A DNA stretch of 8,339 bases from Actinomycetes bacterium (GCA_023390155.1 JAEWDJ010000163.1:1-8339); one strand, 5' to 3'. Positions 1-5,880 are shown, counted from the first letter of the stretch. The notes: generated by a model from the letters alone, not told the origin. Translations and numbers: made by a program.

Positions 1-180
1 GGCGTCCTCATCGCTGCGACGACGACGGCGCCTCCGTTGGGAATCGCGGTGGGGGTCGTCGCCACGGCGGCAGCAGCCGGCGATGCAGCGAGTTTCGCCT
101 GGGAACTGTGGGTGCCCCTCGACGTGCGCGAAGCGATCGATTCGTTCCTCATCAGCCCTGCACCGCTCTTCGCCCGATGA
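1..180 (+). CDS. C-terminal end of an unidentified protein (partial)
   Basis: Frame 1 is open from the first base of the window to a TGA at 178-180, giving the last 59 residues of a protein whose start lies outside. The visible part begins with an Ala/Thr/Val/Gly-rich hydrophobic stretch (about residues 1-29) that could be a membrane segment, then a more polar tail containing WELWVPLDVREAIDSF. Its stop overlaps the ATG of the next gene in an ATGA junction at 177-180. This is typical of two co-transcribed, translationally coupled genes and is the main argument that the frame is real. I recognise no family. Codon use is less strictly GC-ending than in most of the window. It could be chance open reading in GC-rich DNA, but the junction makes that less likely. 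Confidence 0.55.
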   Translation, partial: GVLIAATTTAPPLGIAVGVVATAAAAGDAASFAWELWVPLDVREAIDSFLISPAPLFAR

Positions 181-977
181 AAGGAACCACTCGATCCACC
201 CGATCGTCGGGGGCACGCCTATTTCGACCGCGAGTACTCGCCCACGGCACGAGCGCCATTCGACTGCGTCCCACGGCCTATAACCCGCGTCTATTCAACG
301 GATTGTTCGTCACGGTGGCAGCCCTGTACATGGTGCTCGCCTTCGTCGCCGAACCAATCTGGGTGCGCCCAGTCATGCTCGTGTCGGCAGTCACGATCGT
401 GCTACTCGGATTAGGCATGCGCGGCGTCATGGAGTCTGTGAGCGATGGCCTCGCGAGGGTCGAAGCGGTGCATGATGGCCTTCGTCTCGTTCCGAGCCGC
501 ATGGTCACAATCGCTCCGTGGATCGCGGGCGCACTGCTGCTGTCCCCACTGGTCTCTGCGTTGATCGTCTGGCCGCACGACGTACCGCTTCCTCCCCTTT
601 TCTCCCTCCGCCGCTGGGCCCCCGTCGTCTTCGCCGGCTTCGGCCTCTTCATCCTCGGCCGCGAAATCCTCCGCCTCCGCACCCCCCGCGGCCTCCTCCT
701 CACCCCCGCCGGCCTCACCGGCATCCGCGGTGCGCGCCACCTCGACCTCGCCTGGGACGACGTGCTGGGCGTGGGCGTGGTCGACGCCAAGCGGGCCTTC
801 CTGGGGATCCGCACGGCCGCCGGCCTCGTGAAGGTCGAGCCGTATGCGATCGGGTCGGATCCGAACGTGGTGGCGCCGATCGTGCGGCACTACCTGAACC
901 ACCCGGAGGACCGGCACCTGCTCGGCGACCCGGTGGCCGCGATCCGGCGCGTGGAGGAGGCGGCGGCGCACCCCTGA
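177..977 (+). CDS. Four-TM membrane protein with PH-like C-terminal domain, function unknown
   Basis: 266 residues from the ATG at 177, chosen because it overlaps the preceding stop codon (ATGA). An in-frame ATG at 108 would add 23 residues unlike a protein N-terminus. Four hydrophobic segments are visible at about residues 40-60, 63-81, 109-131 and 147-163. A cytoplasmic tail follows (about 166-266), with a pattern LLLTPAGLTGIRG...LDLAWDDVLGVGV...GLVKVEPYAIG that resembles the beta-strands of bacterial PH-like domains, often found after membrane helices in actinobacterial proteins. That assignment is by pattern only. No catalytic motif is seen, so the likely role is structural or scaffolding at the membrane. 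The first half uses codons rare in the rest of the window (CTA, GTA, TTT, ATT, TAT), whereas codons at 600-728 end almost exclusively in C. rlmC follows after 20 bases but may have its own promoter. Confidence 0.8.
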   Translation: MKGTTRSTRSSGARLFRPRVLAHGTSAIRLRPTAYNPRLFNGLFVTVAALYMVLAFVAEPIWVRPVMLVSAVTIVLLGLGMRGVMESVSDGLARVEAVHDGLRLVPSRMVTIAPWIAGALLLSPLVSALIVWPHDVPLPPLFSLRRWAPVVFAGFGLFILGREILRLRTPRGLLLTPAGLTGIRGARHLDLAWDDVLGVGVVDAKRAFLGIRTAAGLVKVEPYAIGSDPNVVAPIVRHYLNHPEDRHLLGDPVAAIRRVEEAAAHP

Positions 978-982
978 CCGCG

Positions 983-988
983 TACCAT
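983..988 (+). promoter_or_regulatory. Candidate -10 box of a leaderless rlmC transcript
   Basis: TACCAT fits the actinobacterial TANNNT -10 pattern and ends 9 bases before the rlmC ATG, so transcription would start at or within a few bases of the start codon. No purine-rich ribosome site lies in the usual window before that ATG. An 8-base palindrome GACCGGTC (990-997) fills the space instead. No convincing -35 box is visible. Confidence 0.4.
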
Positions 989-997
989 TGACCGGTC

Positions 998-2122
998 ATG
1001 CAATGCTCCTACTTCGATGCCGGTGTCTGCCGGTCGTGCACGCTCATGGGGGTGCCGTACGGCGAGCAGTTGGCGGGCAAGGATCGGGCGGCGCGGGAGC
1101 TGCTCGCGCCCTACGGCGACGCGGCGTGGCTGCCGCCGGTGGCGAGCGCCGAGGCCGGGTATCGCAACAAGGCGAAGATGGTGGTCGGCGGCACGGTGGA
1201 GGCGCCGACGATCGGGATCCTGGACGAGCGGGGACGCGGGGTCGATCTGCAGGGCTGCGGGATCTGCGCGCCGGGGGTGCGGGCGGCGCTGCCGGTGCTG
1301 GCGCGCTTCGTGACGCGGGCGCGGCTCGTGCCGTACAGCGTGCCGGAGCGGCGGGGAGACCTGAAGTACGTGCTGGTGACGCTCTCGCCCGACGACGAGC
1401 TGATGATCCGGTTCGTGCTGCGGGAGGAGTCGGCGGTGGCGCGCATTCGCCGCGAGCTGGGCTGGCTGCTCGGGGAGTTGCCGAACGCGCGCGTCGTGTC
1501 GGCGAACCTCCAACCCGAGCACAAGGCCGTGGTCGAGGGCGACCGGGAGATCGTGCTGACGCCGGACTCCTCGCTGGTCATGCGGGTCGGCGGGGTGGGC
1601 CTGCGGTTGCGGCCGCAGAGCTTCTTCCAGACGAACACGGCGGTGGCCGAGCAGCTGTACGGCCAGGTGAGCAGCTGGGTGGACGAGGTGGCGCCGGCGA
1701 GCGTCTGGGACCTCTACTGCGGTGTCGGCGGTTTCGCGCTGCACTGCGCGGCGCCGGGACGGCGGGTGGTAGGCGTGGAGACCAGCGCGGAGGCGGTGAA
1801 GAGCGCGCGGTCGACGGCGGCCGCGGCGGGGCTGCCGCAGCTGGTGTTCCGCACGCAGGACGCGACCGCGTTCGCACTCGGCGCGAAGGCGGCGCCCGAG
1901 CTGGTGATCGTCAACCCGCCGCGGCGCGGGATCGGCGCCGAGCTCTCCGGCTGGCTGGAGGGCTCCGGCGTGCAGCACGTCGTCTACTCGAGCTGCAACC
2001 CGAAGAGCCTCGCCACGGACCTGGCCCGGATGCCGTCGTACCGCATCCGGACCGGCCGTGTGCTCGACATGTTCCCGCAGACCGGGCACCTCGAGGTGGC
2101 GGTGCTGCTGGAGCGCGTCTGA
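998..2122 (+). CDS. rlmC: 23S rRNA (uracil-5-)-methyltransferase RlmC
   Basis: 374 residues, the usual length for RlmC (RumB), which uses S-adenosylmethionine to make 5-methyluridine at the position equivalent to U747 of E. coli 23S rRNA. The N-terminus MQCSYFDAGVCRSC matches the family closely. Cys3, Cys11, Cys14 and Cys87 are placed as in E. coli RlmC, where they hold a 4Fe-4S cluster; an extra Cys90 follows. The SAM-binding motif VWDLYCGVGGF lies at 236-246, SFFQTN at 208-213, NPPR at 306-309, the catalytic nucleophile Cys333 in YSSCNPKSL, and the likely base Glu366 in GHLEV. All key residues are present, so the enzyme should be active. It converges with msrA 39 bases downstream. Its N-terminus fixes the ATG at 998, which has no ribosome site and may be read leaderless. 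Main alternative: a paralogous RlmD/TrmA-type enzyme, but the N-terminal match favours RlmC. Confidence 0.95.
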   Translation: MQCSYFDAGVCRSCTLMGVPYGEQLAGKDRAARELLAPYGDAAWLPPVASAEAGYRNKAKMVVGGTVEAPTIGILDERGRGVDLQGCGICAPGVRAALPVLARFVTRARLVPYSVPERRGDLKYVLVTLSPDDELMIRFVLREESAVARIRRELGWLLGELPNARVVSANLQPEHKAVVEGDREIVLTPDSSLVMRVGGVGLRLRPQSFFQTNTAVAEQLYGQVSSWVDEVAPASVWDLYCGVGGFALHCAAPGRRVVGVETSAEAVKSARSTAAAAGLPQLVFRTQDATAFALGAKAAPELVIVNPPRRGIGAELSGWLEGSGVQHVVYSSCNPKSLATDLARMPSYRIRTGRVLDMFPQTGHLEVAVLLERV

Positions 2123-2166
2123 CGCGCCCCAGCGGCGTGACCTCCTGCTAGCGCACGGCTACTAGC
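2113..2166. terminator. Hairpin-rich gap between convergent rlmC and msrA
   Basis: A perfect 6-bp stem (GCGCGT, 2113-2118; ACGCGC, 2122-2127) with a 3-base loop straddles the rlmC stop codon at 2120-2122. A second dyad GCTAG (2147-2151) / CTAGC (2162-2166) reaches into the end of msrA, with a nested TAGC/GCTA pair. Neither is followed by a T-run, so this is at best a GC-rich non-canonical terminator serving both genes. Confidence 0.35.
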
Positions 2167-2677
2167 TCGCGACGGACTCCGACCGCTTCGGGAGCACCCA
2201 GCCCGGGCGCGCGAAGTGGCAGGTGTAGCCCCACGGGATGCGCTCCAGGTAGTCCTGGTGCTCGGGCTCCGCCTCCCAGAACGGGCCGGCGGCGTCCACC
2301 TCGGTGACGACCTTGCCCGGCCAGAGGCCCGATGCGTCGACGTCGGCGATGGTGTCCTCGGCGACGCGACGCTGCTCGTCATCGGTGTAGTAGATCGCCG
2401 AGCGGTAGCTGGTGCCGACGTCGTTGCCCTGGCGGTTCTTCGTCGACGGATCGTGGATCTGGAAGAAGAACTCGAGCAGCTCGCGATACGAGGTCTTCGC
2501 CGGGTCGTACTCGATCTCGATGGCCTCCGCGTGCGAGCCGTGATTGCGGTAGGTGGCGTTCGGCACGTCGCCGCCGGTGTACCCGACGCGGGTGCCCACG
2601 ACGCCCTGGCGCTTGCGGATCAGGTCCTGCATGCCCCAGAAGCAGCCTCCGGCGAGGATCGCCTTCTCTGTCGTCAT
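2162..2677 (-). CDS. msrA: Peptide methionine-S-sulfoxide reductase MsrA
   Basis: 171 residues. MsrA reduces the S-epimer of methionine sulfoxide, free or in proteins, and protects the cytoplasm against oxidants. The signature GGCFWG (10-15) holds the catalytic Cys12. HAEA (49-52) supplies the conserved Glu51, and HDPSTKNRQGNDVGTSYRSA (75-94) the conserved Asp/Tyr of the substrate pocket. The only other cysteine, Cys153 in GYTCHF, sits where mycobacterial MsrA has its resolving cysteine, so a two-Cys thioredoxin-linked cycle is expected. The overall sequence is very like mycobacterial MsrA. The ATG has a good site AAGGAGA at 2685-2691, 7 bases upstream. It lies 24 bases after msrB on the same strand, so the two form an operon repairing both sulfoxide epimers. 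It ends in tandem TAG TAG stops. Confidence 0.96.
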   Translation of the reverse strand: MTTEKAILAGGCFWGMQDLIRKRQGVVGTRVGYTGGDVPNATYRNHGSHAEAIEIEYDPAKTSYRELLEFFFQIHDPSTKNRQGNDVGTSYRSAIYYTDDEQRRVAEDTIADVDASGLWPGKVVTEVDAAGPFWEAEPEHQDYLERIPWGYTCHFARPGWVLPKRSESVAS

Positions 2678-2701
2678 TCGTGTCTCTCCTTGTTCTCGGT
2701 G

Positions 2702-3163
2702 TTACTTCTGGAACAGCTCGCGGTAGGCGCCGTAGCCCTGCTCCTCCAGCTCGGCGAGCGGGACGAAGCGGAGCGCGGCGGAGTTGATGCAGTAGCGCAT
2801 CCCGCCGTCGGCGACCGGACCGTCGTCGAACAGGTGGCCGAGGTGGCTGTCGCCGTGCTCGGACCGGACCTCGGTGCGGATCATCCCGTACGTGCGGTCG
2901 GTGTTCTCGACGATGTTGTGCGCGTCGATCGGGCGGGTGAAGCTCGGCCAGCCCGATCCGCTGTCGTACTTGTCGGTGGACGAGAAGAGCGGCTCCCCCG
3001 ACACGACGTCGACGTAGATGCCCTGCTCGTGATTGTCCCAGAACTCGTTGAAGAACGCCGGCTCGGTGGCCGACTCCTGGGTGACGGCGTACTGCCGCTT
3101 GGTGAGGCGCCCGATCGCGTCCTCGCTCTTGGCGTAGCGCGGTGTCACGTTCTCCTGTGTCAC
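2702..3163 (-). CDS. msrB: Peptide methionine-R-sulfoxide reductase MsrB (one-cysteine, zinc-free type)
   Basis: 153 residues. MsrB reduces the R-epimer of methionine sulfoxide in proteins, complementing MsrA encoded just downstream. Family landmarks are the leader YAVTQESATEPAF (25-37), GIYVDVVSGEPLFSS (48-62), GWPSF (71-75), HLGHLFDDGP (107-116) and the catalytic RYCINSAALRF with Cys125. The protein has no other cysteine. Both CxxC zinc pairs are absent (SGEP at 55-58, SEHGD near 101-105), which is common. In addition, the resolving cysteine of the usual GCGWPSF is Ser70 here (GSGWPSF). Regeneration must therefore rely on direct attack by an external thiol: thioredoxin, or in actinobacteria perhaps mycothiol/mycoredoxin (inference). 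The start is taken as the GTG at 3163; an in-frame GTG at 3148 has its own ribosome site and would shorten the protein by five residues. Confidence 0.95.
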   Translation of the reverse strand: MTQENVTPRYAKSEDAIGRLTKRQYAVTQESATEPAFFNEFWDNHEQGIYVDVVSGEPLFSSTDKYDSGSGWPSFTRPIDAHNIVENTDRTYGMIRTEVRSEHGDSHLGHLFDDGPVADGGMRYCINSAALRFVPLAELEEQGYGAYRELFQK

Positions 3164-3173
3164 GTTTCCTCCT
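3142..3173 (-). repeat. Tandem duplication of the msrB ribosome-site/start module
   Basis: On the minus strand, AGGAGGAAACGTGACAC (3157-3173) is followed at once by AGGAGAACGTGACAC (3142-3156). The two units are identical apart from a 2-base gap. Each holds an AGGAG site 3-5 bases before an in-frame GTG (3163 and 3148). It therefore gives msrB two possible starts five codons apart. The Shine-Dalgarno spacing is rather short in both. Confidence 0.7.
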
Positions 3174-3387
3174 CGGGTGGGCCGCCGGCTGCGACCCGCA
3201 CTGAGGAGAACAGCGGGGAGGCCCGGTTAGGTCCCACCGATGCTGAGACTTCGCTGTGAGCGGCGGAGGGCCGCAGGACGCGGGGGCAGGGTCTGGACGC
3301 TGCCCGACGCGCGGGCCTAACCTGAGCGCGTTCTGCGCACGGCACCCCTCATCCATCGCTCCACCCCACGATCGAAAAGGAACGACC
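3164..3387. other. Divergent intergenic region, msrB / hydrolase
   Basis: 224 bases hold the start signals of two divergent genes. The forward promoter candidate at 3294-3323 is annotated separately. The heptamer CCTAACC occurs once on each strand (plus 3316-3322; minus 3225-3231), facing away from each other. On the minus strand it contains TAACCG, a poor -10 match without a recognisable -35. I see no small gene, riboswitch or terminator here. Confidence 0.5.
3294..3323 (+). promoter_or_regulatory. Candidate promoter of the alpha/beta hydrolase gene
   Basis: TGGACG (3294-3299, 5 of 6 to TTGACG) and TAACCT (3318-3323, fits TANNNT) are separated by 18 bases. Transcription would start near 3330, giving a leader of about 58 bases before the ATG at 3388. 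The call rests on the match to consensus only. Confidence 0.4.
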
Positions 3388-4113
3388 ATGCCACTTCCCA
3401 CCATCGCGCTCGTCCACGGGGCGTGGGCCGACGCCTCCAGCTGGAACCCGGTCATCACCGCGCTGCGCGAACGCGACTTCCCGGTGATCACCGTGCCGAA
3501 CCTCCTCCGCGGCATCCCCGGCGACGCGGCGTACGTCGCGGCCGCCGTGCAGCAGCGCACCAGCGGCCCGGTCGTGCTCGCGGGCCACTCCTACGGCGGT
3601 GCGGTCATCAGCGGCGCGGGCCTCACCGCCGGAGACGTCCGCGCCCTCGTCTACATCGACGCGTTCGTGCCCGACGAGGGAGAGAACGTGGTCGGGCTGC
3701 TCGGCGGCTCGGGATCGGCGCTCGACGTCGCCGACCCCACTCCCCTGTTCGAGGTCGTCGGCTACCCGGGAGCGCCGGAGGGCGACGCGGACGCCTACCT
3801 GAAGCTCTCCACGGTGCACGAGCACTTCGCGCAGGATCTGCCCGCGCCGCTGCGCGAGCTGGTCTTCGCGGTGCAGCGTCCGATCGCGCTGGCCGCCAAC
3901 GTCATCCCGGCGCTCGCCCCGGCCTGGCAGAGCATCCCGAGCTGGGCGCTCGTCGGCACCGAGGACCGCATCATCCCGCCCGCGCTCCAGCGCCGGATGG
4001 CCGAACGCGCCGGGGCGACCATCGTGGAGACGCCGGCCGGGCACGTCTCGATGCTCGCGGCACCCGACGTCGTCACGGGCGTGATCGTGGCCGCCGCCGA
4101 GTCGATCGCCTGA
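3388..4113 (+). CDS. Alpha/beta-fold hydrolase (small esterase-like)
   Basis: 241 residues. This is a compact single-domain alpha/beta hydrolase of the type related to EstC-like esterases and plant methylesterase/hydroxynitrile lyase-like proteins, without a large lid. The oxyanion motif LVHGAW is at 8-13 and the nucleophile elbow GHSYGG at 66-71 gives Ser68. Asp193 in GTEDRIIP and His219 in GHVSML complete the triad, so it should be catalytically competent. No signal peptide is seen, so it is probably cytoplasmic. Substrate cannot be told from sequence. The ATG at 3388 is preceded by AAAAGGA (3375-3381) 6 bases upstream and starts right at the first beta-strand. A frame extension to 3256 would add 44 low-complexity residues crossing the promoter and is rejected. 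It is transcribed alone, divergent from msrB and convergent with the gene ending at 4133. Confidence 0.9.
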   Translation: MPLPTIALVHGAWADASSWNPVITALRERDFPVITVPNLLRGIPGDAAYVAAAVQQRTSGPVVLAGHSYGGAVISGAGLTAGDVRALVYIDAFVPDEGENVVGLLGGSGSALDVADPTPLFEVVGYPGAPEGDADAYLKLSTVHEHFAQDLPAPLRELVFAVQRPIALAANVIPALAPAWQSIPSWALVGTEDRIIPPALQRRMAERAGATIVETPAGHVSMLAAPDVVTGVIVAAAESIA

Positions 4114-4121
4114 CTGCTCCC

Positions 4122-4133
4122 ACCGGGGCCGGT
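4122..4133. terminator. Weak dyad between two convergent genes
   Basis: ACCGG (4122-4126) and CCGGT (4129-4133) form a short GC-rich inverted repeat in the 19-base gap between the hydrolase stop (4111-4113) and the facing gene's stop (4133-4135). The 2-base loop must open to be feasible and there is no T-run, so this is a weak terminator candidate for either strand. Confidence 0.2.
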
Positions 4134-4645
4134 CACGGGCGCGATTCGTGCCCCGGCTCGCCGTGGGTGCGGCGCTTCTCCTTGAGCTCCGACTCGAAGA
4201 GGTGGCGCCGGCCCGCGGCCAGCCGGTCGCGCGCCTCCTGCTCGAGGCGCCGGAACGCGGCGTAATAGCCGTCGTCGTAGTCCTCGACGATCTGGAACGT
4301 CCACCGGCCCTCGATCACATTGCGTCCGACGAGCTCGCGTTCGATCCGCTCGGCCAGCTCGGCGTGCCCGGCGGCCCGCAGCTGCTCGCACGCGTCGCCG
4401 AGCGCGAAGTCCGCACGACCGGTGAGCCGGTGGAAGCCGTAGAGGTAGCCGCGCGCGTGCTCCACGACCTCCAGCGCCGCCGACAGCGAGCCGAGCGCCT
4501 CGACGGTGGCGTCGTCGAGGCCGGGCGGGCGGGTGTGGGCGTCGTCGGGACGGTCGGCGCCGTCGGGGCTGTCGAAGCTCTCGGAGCTGTCGGAGCTCTC
4601 GGACCTCTCGAAGCTCTCGGGGCCCTCGGTGCGGTCGTCGGTCAT
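4133..4645 (-). CDS. Conserved protein of unknown function, coupled to MscS, acidic Ser-repeat N-terminus
   Basis: 170 residues. Residues 1-42 are acidic, serine-rich and surely disordered, with an S-[FS]-[ED] three-residue repeat (SFERSESSDSSESFDSPD, 11-28) encoded by a 9-bp DNA repeat. Residues 45-160 form a largely helical, charged domain with the block YGFHRLTGRADFALGDACEQL (69-89), then ERELVGRNVIEGRWTFQIVEDYDDGYY (102-128) and a basic helix ending in LKEKRR (154-159). I believe similar proteins occur in other actinobacteria but know of no assigned function. There is no membrane segment or signal, so it is probably cytoplasmic. Its ATG overlaps the mscS stop (ATGA, 4642-4645) and has a strong AAGGAGG site 7 bases upstream inside mscS, so it is co-expressed with the channel. 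A regulatory or accessory role for the channel is inference from this coupling alone. Confidence 0.85.
   Translation of the reverse strand: MTDDRTEGPESFERSESSDSSESFDSPDGADRPDDAHTRPPGLDDATVEALGSLSAALEVVEHARGYLYGFHRLTGRADFALGDACEQLRAAGHAELAERIERELVGRNVIEGRWTFQIVEDYDDGYYAAFRRLEQEARDRLAAGRRHLFESELKEKRRTHGEPGHESRP
4563..4625. repeat. Seven tandem 9-bp repeats in the Ser/Glu head of the MscS partner gene
   Basis: Consensus TCGGAGCTC on the plus strand, with consecutive units TCGGGGCTG, TCGAAGCTC, TCGGAGCTG, TCGGAGCTC, TCGGACCTC, TCGAAGCTC and TCGGGGCCC. Each unit encodes one S-x-E/D triplet on the minus strand. The unit length is a multiple of three, so copy-number change would lengthen or shorten the head without a frameshift. 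Confidence 0.8.
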
Positions 4646-5880
4646 CGGTCGTCCTCCTTCGCGTGGGCGGGGGCGGGTTCGGTGTCGGCAGCGGGCTCGT
4701 CGGCGTCGTCGTGGCCCTGGATGGGGATCGACTCGGTGAACTGGGCGCCGCGCTGCTCCTTCTCGGGCGAGCCGCCGAACAGGCGGGCCTCGTCGTGCGA
4801 CTGCGCCTGCGCCCGCGCGGTGGGCATCGTCGGCGCCGGAGGTTCGACCATCTCCACGCGCGTGCGCGGGAGCGCCGCCGGCGAGTAGCGCTGCATCCAG
4901 TCGACCAGGCGCTCCCGCACCAGGCAGCGCAGGTCGAAGAGGGTCGGGGCGTCCTTCGCGGTCACCAGGATGCGCACCCGTACCCAGCCGGCGACGGCGT
5001 CGGTCACCTGGAGCACTCCCGTGCGACCGTCCCACAGGTCGGTCGTCGCGAGGATGCGGTTCAGCTCGGCGCGCATCCCGCCCGGCGAGACGCGCCAGTC
5101 GAGGTCGAACTCGACCGAGCCGAGCAGCTCGCTGTGCTGCCGCGTCCAGTTCTCGAACGGCTTCGTCGTGAAGTACGTCGAGGGCAGCACGAGGCGGCGG
5201 TCGTCCCAGACGTGGACGACCACGTACGTGAGGGTGATCTCCTCGATGGTCCCCCACTGCTCCTCCACGACGACGACGTCGTCGATCCGGATGGCGTCGC
5301 TGAAGGCGAGCTGGATGCCGGCGAACAGGTTGGCGAGGCTCGACTGCGCCGCCACACCGGCGATGATGCCGATCACGCCGGCCGAGGCCAGGATGCTCGC
5401 CCCGGCGGCCTGCAGGGCGGGGAAGGTGAGCAGCACGGCCCCCACGCCGATCACGACCGCGGCCACCACGGTGAGGCGGCGCAGGATGAGCACCTGGGTG
5501 CGCACCTTGCGCGCGTACCGGTTGTCCGGGACGTCCAGCCGGTAGCGCGCGAGCCCCAGATCCTCGACGAAGACCACGAGCGCCGCCGCGAACCACACGC
5601 CCGTCACGATCGCGAGGATCAGCATGGTGTGGTGGATGCCGCTCCGCCAACCGGAGGGCACGTCGGGCGGCAGCGACACCGTGAGCGCGATCCACAGCGC
5701 CACGACGAGCAGGAACAGCCGGAACGGCACGCGCGCGTTCCGGATGAGCAGTTCGGGCCAGGTGCGGCGCCGGGCCACGGCGCGCAGGACGGCGCCGACG
5801 ATCGCCGTCACGACGACGGCGAGCACGACGGCGACGACGCAGGCGACCGCGAGCCCGGGCCAGGTTCGGAGGGCGGACAC
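4642..5880 (-). CDS. MscS-family mechanosensitive ion channel
   Basis: 412 residues from a GTG at 5880, which has a good site GAAGGAGT (5891-5898) 10 bases upstream. Hydrophobic helices lie at about 10-34, 52-70, 84-108 and 135-155. The pore-forming helix follows in AGASILASAGVIGIIAGVAAQSSLANLFAGI (159-189), with the Gly/Ala-rich packing typical of MscS TM3. The conserved beta domain then appears: IRIDDVVVVEEQWGTIEEITLTYVVVHVWDDRRLVLPSTYF (198-237). A C-terminal cytoplasmic domain runs to about 346, followed by a disordered acidic tail of some 65 residues. Such channels open under membrane tension to release solutes on hypo-osmotic shock. The extra N-terminal helices make it larger than E. 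coli MscS (286 residues). The stop overlaps the start of the partner gene. Divergent from the SDR gene at 6002. Confidence 0.93.
   Translation of the reverse strand: MSALRTWPGLAVACVVAVVLAVVVTAIVGAVLRAVARRRTWPELLIRNARVPFRLFLLVVALWIALTVSLPPDVPSGWRSGIHHTMLILAIVTGVWFAAALVVFVEDLGLARYRLDVPDNRYARKVRTQVLILRRLTVVAAVVIGVGAVLLTFPALQAAGASILASAGVIGIIAGVAAQSSLANLFAGIQLAFSDAIRIDDVVVVEEQWGTIEEITLTYVVVHVWDDRRLVLPSTYFTTKPFENWTRQHSELLGSVEFDLDWRVSPGGMRAELNRILATTDLWDGRTGVLQVTDAVAGWVRVRILVTAKDAPTLFDLRCLVRERLVDWMQRYSPAALPRTRVEMVEPPAPTMPTARAQAQSHDEARLFGGSPEKEQRGAQFTESIPIQGHDDADEPAADTEPAPAHAKEDDR

Noticed and set aside
108..176. An N-terminal extension of the four-TM protein from ATG 108
   Set aside because: The ATG at 177 overlaps the upstream stop codon, and the added 23 residues look like shifted-frame sequence of the preceding gene.
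890..2089. A 399-codon minus-strand open frame opposite rlmC, and a 387-codon plus-strand frame overlapping it
   Set aside because: Both have Arg/Ala/Gly/His-rich composition and no recognisable motif, while rlmC in the third frame has all its catalytic residues.
3256..3387. A 44-residue N-terminal extension of the hydrolase
   Set aside because: It would place the promoter candidate and the ribosome site inside the coding sequence, and the added residues are Gly/Pro-rich and unlike the family.
2379..3560. A 393-codon minus-strand frame across msrA, msrB and their upstream region
   Set aside because: It is out of frame with two confidently assigned enzymes and has low-complexity Arg-rich content.
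4506..4739. A plus-strand frame with LSELSDLSKLS repeats
   Set aside because: It is the antisense reading of the 9-bp repeats in the MscS partner gene; no ribosome site or further domain supports it.
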